In this document: one piece after another, positions 8,801-12,649 of the stretch
Layout: each line of letters starts with the position of its first letter
How positions within the stretch are numbered: the stretch's first letter is position 1
From: Bacteroidia bacterium
Lineage (GTDB): Bacteria > Bacteroidota > Bacteroidia > Bacteroidales > UBA12481
DNA: 12,649 nucleotides
Direction of reading: 5' to 3'
Assembly: GCA_026391235.1 (NCBI GenBank)
Contig: JAPLDV010000038.1
Coordinates: 1 to 12,649, forward strand
Notes under the pieces: generated by a model
Told to the model about the DNA's origin: nothing
The model's input: only the letters and a program-made list of their open reading frames with translations
Database searches by the model: none
Translations under genes and position numbers: made by a program

Positions 8801-8875
8801 GGTCAGTAGATAAACCACCGAAGCGATTGCAAATACAATCCATCCAGTGATGATATTGAGCCGGTTGAAATTCAT
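5810..8875 (-). CDS. DUF2723 family integral membrane protein, GT117-type (putative protein O-glycosylation transferase)
   Basis: The protein has 1021 residues, normal for the Bacteroidota members of this family. The first membrane helix (residues about 8-26) is followed by the conserved loop [18 protein letters not shown] with Asp34 and Glu37 and then GHPPGASFW. This acidic first outer loop is typical of GT-C glycosyltransferases. Further hydrophobic segments run to about residue 306. A soluble loop of roughly 190 residues follows, then four more segments to about residue 610. The soluble C-terminal part contains [20 protein letters not shown], a signature of the family, then helical, TPR-like sequence ([20 protein letters not shown]). 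From family knowledge, DUF2723 is classed as GT117 and linked to transfer of sugars to exported proteins. Donor and acceptor here are unknown. It lies 47 bases after rnhA and 8 bases before the lipoprotein gene on the same strand, so a shared transcript is likely. Confidence 0.9.
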   Translation of the reverse strand: [1021 protein letters not shown]

Positions 8876-8922
8876 AGCTTGACTTTTTATTGTTTCAGAT
8901 TTGTGTTATTGCGGGGCGAAAG

Positions 8923-9402
8923 TTAAAAAAGATTTCCCTCATCTGAAGCCTGTCCCTCTTCATAAACGCCATCAATCAGCAGTTCTTTCGCAAAAGAGGC
9001 TTCTACGGCCAGTTGATCGCACCGTTCATTCTCCGGATGATTGGCATGGCCCTTGATCCAGATGAAAGATACCCGGTGCTGTTTGTATACTTCCAGAAAC
9101 CGAATCCAAAGATCCGGATTCTTTTTCTTTTTAAAATTCTTCGATTCCCAGCTTTTTAGCCATCCTTTTTCCACTGCATCGGCTATATAGCGGGAATCAG
9201 TATAAATGGTAACCTGACTGCCCGGTATTTTAAGCGCTTCCAGGGCCACTATTACAGCCAGCAGTTCCATACGGTTGTTTGTGGTCATCCGGTATCCTGC
9301 TGAAAGCTCCTTTCTCTGCCCAGGTGCCTGCAAAACAGCTCCGTACCCTCCCGGACCAGGATTGCCGCGGGCCGCTCCGTCAGTATGAATGGTGATGTGC
9401 AT
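8923..9402 (-). CDS. rnhA: Ribonuclease HI
   Basis: The 159-residue protein cuts the RNA strand of RNA-DNA hybrids (R-loops, primer remnants) in the cytoplasm. All catalytic residues of the family are visible: Asp8 in HTDGAARGNPG, Glu46 in NNRMELLAVIVALE, Asp69 in YTDSRYIADAV, His119 in IKGHANHPENERCD and Asp129. The basic loop is present (SWESKNFKKKKNPDLW). The length is close to the usual 150-160 residues. I chose ATG 9400-9402 because the conserved fold begins right there. A longer frame opening at 9546 adds 48 residues that are mostly translation of a 7-bp tandem repeat (FRLPSS-type) with no place in RNase H. The box TATCTTTG directly upstream of the chosen start supports it. It is the first gene of a probable rnhA-DUF2723-lipoprotein run and is divergent from the dipeptidyl-peptidase gene. 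Confidence 0.95.
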   Translation of the reverse strand: MHITIHTDGAARGNPGPGGYGAVLQAPGQRKELSAGYRMTTNNRMELLAVIVALEALKIPGSQVTIYTDSRYIADAVEKGWLKSWESKNFKKKKNPDLWIRFLEVYKQHRVSFIWIKGHANHPENERCDQLAVEASFAKELLIDGVYEEGQASDEGNLF

Positions 9403-9407
9403 GACGG

Positions 9408-9415
9408 CAAAGATA
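9408..9415 (-). promoter_or_regulatory. Possible Bacteroidota -7 promoter box for rnhA
   Basis: On the minus strand TATCTTTG matches the Bacteroidota -7 consensus TAnnTTTG exactly and ends 5 bases before the rnhA ATG. A transcript from it would have almost no leader. No convincing -33 TTTG/TTG box is visible at the expected distance because that position falls in the 7-bp repeat array, so the call rests on one box. Confidence 0.45.
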
Positions 9416-9422
9416 GACGAAA

Positions 9423-9485
9423 AGACGGAAGTCGGAAGACGGAAGATGGAAGACGGAAGACGGAAGAAGGAAGACGGAAGACGGC
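9423..9485 (+). repeat. 7-bp tandem repeat (AGACGGA), nine units, in the rnhA/DPP IV divergent spacer
   Basis: Nine consecutive 7-base units can be read: agacgga, agtcgga, agacgga, agatgga, agacgga, agacgga, agaagga, agacgga, agacggc. Most differ from the consensus by at most one base. The array is strictly purine-rich on the plus strand and sits upstream of both divergent genes. Because 7 is not a multiple of 3, its reverse-strand translation is a pseudo-repeat of seven residues (FRLPSSx) that lengthens the apparent rnhA frame. It could alter promoter spacing if the copy number varies. Confidence 0.9.
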
Positions 9486-9533
9486 GAACTGCAAAACCTG
9501 CTGTTAAGCTGATTCCGGGATACTGATTTTTAC

Positions 9534-9541
9534 GATCTTTG
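9534..9541 (+). promoter_or_regulatory. Weak candidate -7 box for the dipeptidyl-peptidase gene
   Basis: GATCTTTG matches TAnnTTTG at all but the first base and ends 21 bases before ATG 9563. No clear -33 box lies upstream. It is offered only as the best-looking candidate in this spacer. Confidence 0.25.
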
Positions 9542-9562
9542 AACAAAGTAAATTCAGATCAA

Positions 9563-11707
9563 ATGAAAAGTTTATTTAATTTCTCAGGTTTTCGCTGGCT
9601 GTTCACAGCCGGGTTGATTCTCATGAGTGGGTCGCTGTTAATGACCCGGGCACAAGACCGGCTAAAGGATATGCCGGGCTATTCTCAGTATCAGAAGATG
9701 TTACCGCTGATGCGGAATTCGGTTAGACAAGCTTCACTCCGTGTAACCTGGAAGGACGACAGCAAGACTTTTGATTATGAGTGGGATGGAAAGAAATACA
9801 GTTATGATGTAAAAAAACTTAAGGCTACTGAAACAGGAGTTTTACCAGCAGAAACCGGTCCGGGCGGCCCGGGCGGGCCTGGTGGCCGCATGGGAGGCGG
9901 CCGGCAGGGCGGGCAGCGGTTCAGCGGCGAACGCATCCAACGCGGCAGACAGTATACTTCGGCCACATCGCCCGATGGGAAGCTGAAAGCTATGTACAAA
10001 GACCGTAACCTCCTTCTGGGAAATGCCGATGGATCAGGGATGACGGCTATTACAACCGACGGAACCGATAAAAACAGGATCAAATACGGCACCGCCAGCT
10101 GGGTGTACGGGGAGGAACTTGGCCAGGTCACGGCGATGTGGTGGTCACCGGATGGTAAGAAACTGGCATTCTACCGCTTCGATGAAAGCAAAGTACTGGA
10201 TTTTTATCTGCAATATAACCAGCTGCTCCAACAGGATTCAGTTGAAATCGAGCCTTATACAAAGGTTGGCGCGAATAACCCGGTGGTGGATATCCTGGTT
10301 TATGATCTACAAACCAAGAAAATTACCAAATTGGATGTCAGAGATGGTAAACCATTTGAAACGAAGGTAATTGGCCATTATATCTATGGAGTTGAGTGGA
10401 CCCCTGACGGAACCGAACTGCTCTTCCATCGAACCAACCGCAAACAGGATATTATGGAGCTGGCAGCAGCCAATCCCGAAACCGGCAAGTGCCGCGTTAT
10501 CGTTCACGAAGAGTGGCTGCCAAGCTTTACCGAAAATTCGCCAGCAATGCAGTATCTGAAAGATAATAAGCGCTTCATCTGGGTATCTGAAAGAACAGGA
10601 TTCAAGAATTTTTACCTGTATGATCTCAGTGGGCAATTGCTGGTCACCCTGACCAACCATCCTTTTGAAGTAGCCAATATCGTAAAGGTGGATGAAGAGG
10701 GCGGATTCCTCTACTATATGGCACGCGACGGCGAAAACCACATGAAACTTCAATTGCATAAGGTCGGTTTGGATGGGAAAGGCGATGTCCGCCTGACCGA
10801 TCCTGCCTATCTCCATAGTGTCACCTTATCTCCTAATAATAAGTACTTTATAGATGTTATCCAGACTCATGACATTCCCCCGTCGACCAGGTTGGTGGAT
10901 ATGAAAGGGAAGGTGCTTGCTGAGTTGGCCAAGAGTGATTTAACGAAATTCGACGAGCTTGGTTTGAAAAAGGTTGAGATGATCACCTTTACCGCTGCTG
11001 ATGGAAAGACTATATTGCATGGACTGGTCCAATTCCCATCGAATTTCGATCCATCAAAAAAATACCCTGTATTGGTTTCTGTTTATGGCGGCCCGGCTAC
11101 CAATGCGGCCACCGAGCGATTTGCAACCCCGAGTGCAACAACTGAATACGGTTTCATCCTGGCATCCTTCGATTCCCGCAGCGCTGCCGGTCGTGGCAAA
11201 CGTTTCATGGATCCCTTCTACGGTCACCTGGGAATTGTTGAGATGGACGACCAGGCCGAGGGGGTAAAATCCCTGTTCACCAGGCCATATATCAACAAGG
11301 AGAAGGTCGGAATCTACGGGACTTCCTATGGCGGAACTTCTTCGGCAACCTGTCTGCTCCGGTTCCCGGATGTTTTCCATGCCGCATGTGCCATGTCAGC
11401 GGTAACCGATTACCGGAATTACGATAATATCTATGCTGAACGCAACATGGGTTTGCCCGAAGATAACCTGGCCGGTTATGAAGCAGCCAGCATCATGACT
11501 TATGCCCCGAATCTGAAGGGACACCTCATGATCTATTATGGCACTTCGGATAACAATGTCCATCCTTCCAACTCCCTTCAGCTGATCACAGCATTGCAAA
11601 AGGCCCGCAAGAGTTTCGAGGTCCAGGTAGGCCCCGATCGCGGCCATACTGCGGTGGATACCGAAAGGATGATGGAGTTCTTTATTGAAAATTTGGTGCA
11701 GAGGTAA
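9563..11707 (+). CDS. Dipeptidyl-peptidase IV, exported S9B serine peptidase
   Basis: The 714-residue enzyme removes N-terminal dipeptides, typically X-Pro or X-Ala. A signal peptide (residues 1-31, ending TRAQ) points to the periplasm or cell surface. Residues about 85-440 form the beta-propeller with SPDGK repeats. WVYGEEL carries Glu184-Glu185, the pair that binds the substrate's free amino end in DPP IV. The C-terminal alpha/beta-hydrolase domain holds the full triad: Ser588 in GTSYGG, Asp663 in GTSDNNVHP and His695 in DRGHTAV. The oxyanion-side motif VYGGP is also present. I chose ATG 9563 over the in-frame TTG at 9539 because the signal peptide starts cleanly there. An unusual Gly/Pro/Arg-rich stretch occupies residues about 99-119. 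The gene is divergent from rnhA, and the epimerase-like gene follows on the same strand after 104 bases, so both may concern peptide breakdown. Confidence 0.93.
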   Translation: MKSLFNFSGFRWLFTAGLILMSGSLLMTRAQDRLKDMPGYSQYQKMLPLMRNSVRQASLRVTWKDDSKTFDYEWDGKKYSYDVKKLKATETGVLPAETGPGGPGGPGGRMGGGRQGGQRFSGERIQRGRQYTSATSPDGKLKAMYKDRNLLLGNADGSGMTAITTDGTDKNRIKYGTASWVYGEELGQVTAMWWSPDGKKLAFYRFDESKVLDFYLQYNQLLQQDSVEIEPYTKVGANNPVVDILVYDLQTKKITKLDVRDGKPFETKVIGHYIYGVEWTPDGTELLFHRTNRKQDIMELAAANPETGKCRVIVHEEWLPSFTENSPAMQYLKDNKRFIWVSERTGFKNFYLYDLSGQLLVTLTNHPFEVANIVKVDEEGGFLYYMARDGENHMKLQLHKVGLDGKGDVRLTDPAYLHSVTLSPNNKYFIDVIQTHDIPPSTRLVDMKGKVLAELAKSDLTKFDELGLKKVEMITFTAADGKTILHGLVQFPSNFDPSKKYPVLVSVYGGPATNAATERFATPSATTEYGFILASFDSRSAAGRGKRFMDPFYGHLGIVEMDDQAEGVKSLFTRPYINKEKVGIYGTSYGGTSSATCLLRFPDVFHAACAMSAVTDYRNYDNIYAERNMGLPEDNLAGYEAASIMTYAPNLKGHLMIYYGTSDNNVHPSNSLQLITALQKARKSFEVQVGPDRGHTAVDTERMMEFFIENLVQR
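9857..9925 (+). other. Gly/Pro/Arg-rich low-complexity segment in the DPP IV propeller
   Basis: These bases are almost all G and C, far above the surrounding DNA, and encode a GPGGPGGPGG-type tract followed by GGGRQGGQR in the DPP IV protein. The tract precedes the first clear SPDGK propeller repeat, so it is likely a disordered loop or a linker between the N-terminal segment and the propeller. Confidence 0.75.
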
Positions 11708-11715
11708 GGGAGGAC

Positions 11716-11785
11716 GTGAGGATGTTAAGGACGTGAGGGCGTTAAGAACGAAAAGAATGTTAGAAAGGTGAAGAACGAAAAGAAC
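11716..11785 (+). repeat. Degenerate 9-bp tandem repeat with 8-bp slips, in the spacer before the epimerase gene
   Basis: Units of the GTTAAGGAC family follow the DPP IV stop: gtgaggat, gttaaggac, gtgagggc, gttaagaac, gaaaagaat, gttagaaag, gtgaagaac, gaaaagaac. Two of the eight are 8 bases long. Diverged repeat-like sequence continues on both sides, so the array occupies most of the 104-base gap. No terminator hairpin or convincing promoter box is visible in the gap. Confidence 0.75.
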
Positions 11786-11811
11786 TGAGAGGTAGACTAA
11801 ACCTGGAACCT

Positions 11812-12649
11812 ATGAACGACAGCATTACCCGGATCGATATTCTGCCGCTCCGGATCAAACTGAAGAAACCTTTCGTGATCTCCCTCGGCCGGGTAGATTA
11901 TGCCGAAAATGTGGTAGTTAGAATTGAAACCAGGTCGGGCCTGAGCGGATTTGGTGAGTGCTGTCCTTTCCGGCCCATCAATGGGGAAAGTATGGAAACA
12001 GCTCTCGTTGTCGGACAGTACCTGAAGGATTGTTTGATTGATCGGGATCCTCTTGATATAGAGGCTTGTGTCGGCTTGATGGATATGGCGATTTATGGGA
12101 ATAATTCCATCAAAAGTGCCTTTGACATTGCTTTGCATGATATAGCTGCGCAGACAGCCGGCCTTCCGCTGTTTGCCTTTCTTGGAGGAAAAATGAACAG
12201 AAGATTGCTGACGGATTATACCGTGAGCTTCGGTGATCCTGATGTAATGGTTGAAGAAGCCATTGGAATAATGGATCAGGGGTTTCCCTCAATCAAAATA
12301 AAAGTCGGCGGAACTCTTGAGGATGACCTTTGCCGGATACAGAAAATCCGCAATGCCATCCGGTCTGATATTCCGCTGCGACTGGATGCCAACCAGGGCT
12401 GGTGCGTGGAAACGGCCATCAGGGTGCTATCGGCACTGGATGGTATGAATATCGAGTTTTGCGAGGAACCGATTCCGCGGTGGGACTTCATGAACCTGGC
12501 GAAAGTGAGGAAGGCCAGTCCGGTTCCAATCATGGCTGATGTATACTGTTGTGATCTCCACGATCTCGATCGGCTTATCAGTTTAGCTGCCTTCGTTTAT
12601 GCGAATATCAAGTTTGGGAAATCAGGAGGTATGTTTAATGCAAAGAAAA
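11812..12649 (+). CDS. Dipeptide epimerase-like enolase-superfamily enzyme (muconate lactonizing subgroup), C-terminus cut by window edge
   Basis: The frame runs from ATG 11812 to the right edge, 279 complete codons with no stop. A full-length relative has about 340-370 residues, so roughly 60-90 are missing. The N-terminal capping domain covers about residues 1-120 (VRIETRSGLSGFGECCPF). The barrel carries the expected catalytic set: Lys162-x-Lys164 in IKIKVG, metal ligands Asp192 (RLDANQGW), Glu218 (CEEPIP) and Asp243 (IMADV), and Lys267 in NIKFGKSGG. This layout fits L-Ala-D/L-Glu and related dipeptide epimerases, cytoplasmic enzymes that invert the second residue of dipeptides, often from cell-wall recycling. 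Specificity depends partly on a C-terminal loop outside the window. The usual ADES after the third ligand is ADVY here. The start follows the DPP IV gene by 104 bases filled with repeats; no strong Shine-Dalgarno is visible. Confidence 0.85.
   Translation, partial: MNDSITRIDILPLRIKLKKPFVISLGRVDYAENVVVRIETRSGLSGFGECCPFRPINGESMETALVVGQYLKDCLIDRDPLDIEACVGLMDMAIYGNNSIKSAFDIALHDIAAQTAGLPLFAFLGGKMNRRLLTDYTVSFGDPDVMVEEAIGIMDQGFPSIKIKVGGTLEDDLCRIQKIRNAIRSDIPLRLDANQGWCVETAIRVLSALDGMNIEFCEEPIPRWDFMNLAKVRKASPVPIMADVYCCDLHDLDRLISLAAFVYANIKFGKSGGMFNAKK

Noticed and set aside
8876..8922. A separate promoter for the DUF2723 gene
   Set aside because: The 47-base gap has no TAnnTTTG match on the minus strand; cotranscription with rnhA is simpler.
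9403..9546. An N-terminal extension of RNase HI starting at 9546
   Set aside because: Most of the 48 extra residues are translation of the 7-bp repeat, the RNase H fold begins at the Met at 9402, and a promoter-like box lies between the two starts.
9539..9562. A TTG start at 9539 for dipeptidyl-peptidase IV
   Set aside because: The ATG at 9563 begins a normal signal peptide; the eight earlier residues add polar sequence and overlap the weak promoter candidate.
10307..10816. Minus-strand 169-codon frame inside the DPP IV gene
   Set aside because: It is antisense to the well-conserved propeller region and has no recognisable domain.
11797..12533. Minus-strand frames opposite the epimerase-like gene
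   Set aside because: The plus strand carries all enolase-superfamily catalytic motifs in one continuous frame; the opposite frames are shadows.

Overview
The window looks like chromosomal DNA of a Bacteroidota bacterium, probably Bacteroidales-like. The evidence is the protein set: a secreted DUF5107/TPR protein, a very long DUF2723 membrane protein, a DUF4369-type thioredoxin-fold lipoprotein and an exported dipeptidyl-peptidase IV. Shine-Dalgarno sequences are weak, and a TAnnTTTG-type promoter box sits just before one start. No RNA genes, insertion sequences, CRISPR arrays or phage genes were seen. Coding density is high, and no stretch over 300 bases lacks a gene.

Layout: (1) 1-3209, minus strand: 5' part of a large secreted DUF5107/TPR protein that runs off the left edge. 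(2) 3277-4392, plus strand: a two-domain GNAT-like acetyltransferase, divergent from (1). It ends in a 3-base overlap of stop codons with (3). (3) A minus-strand cluster reading from 9402 down to 4389: RNase HI (rnhA), DUF2723/GT117-type membrane protein, and a TlpA-like lipoprotein whose CxxC has become SxxS. (4) 9563-11707, plus strand: dipeptidyl-peptidase IV, divergent from rnhA. (5) 11812-12649, plus strand: a dipeptide-epimerase-like enolase-superfamily enzyme that runs off the right edge. The peptidase and epimerase could both serve peptide use (release of dipeptides, then epimerisation), but that link is inferred from proximity only.

The most unusual content is a set of short tandem repeats that no gene call explains. 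Four families occur: a degenerate 9-bp repeat (three arrays, in both orientations), a 36-bp repeat, a 21-bp repeat with inverted-repeat structure, and a 7-bp repeat. Three of the families lie inside the DUF5107/TPR gene, with periods divisible by three. One 9-bp array encodes essentially the whole signal peptide. Another 9-bp array, inverted, joins the 36-bp array to form an extra segment in a TPR unit, and the 21-bp repeat forms a second insertion. Outside genes, the 7-bp array fills the rnhA/DPP IV divergent spacer and a slipped 9-bp array fills the spacer before the epimerase.
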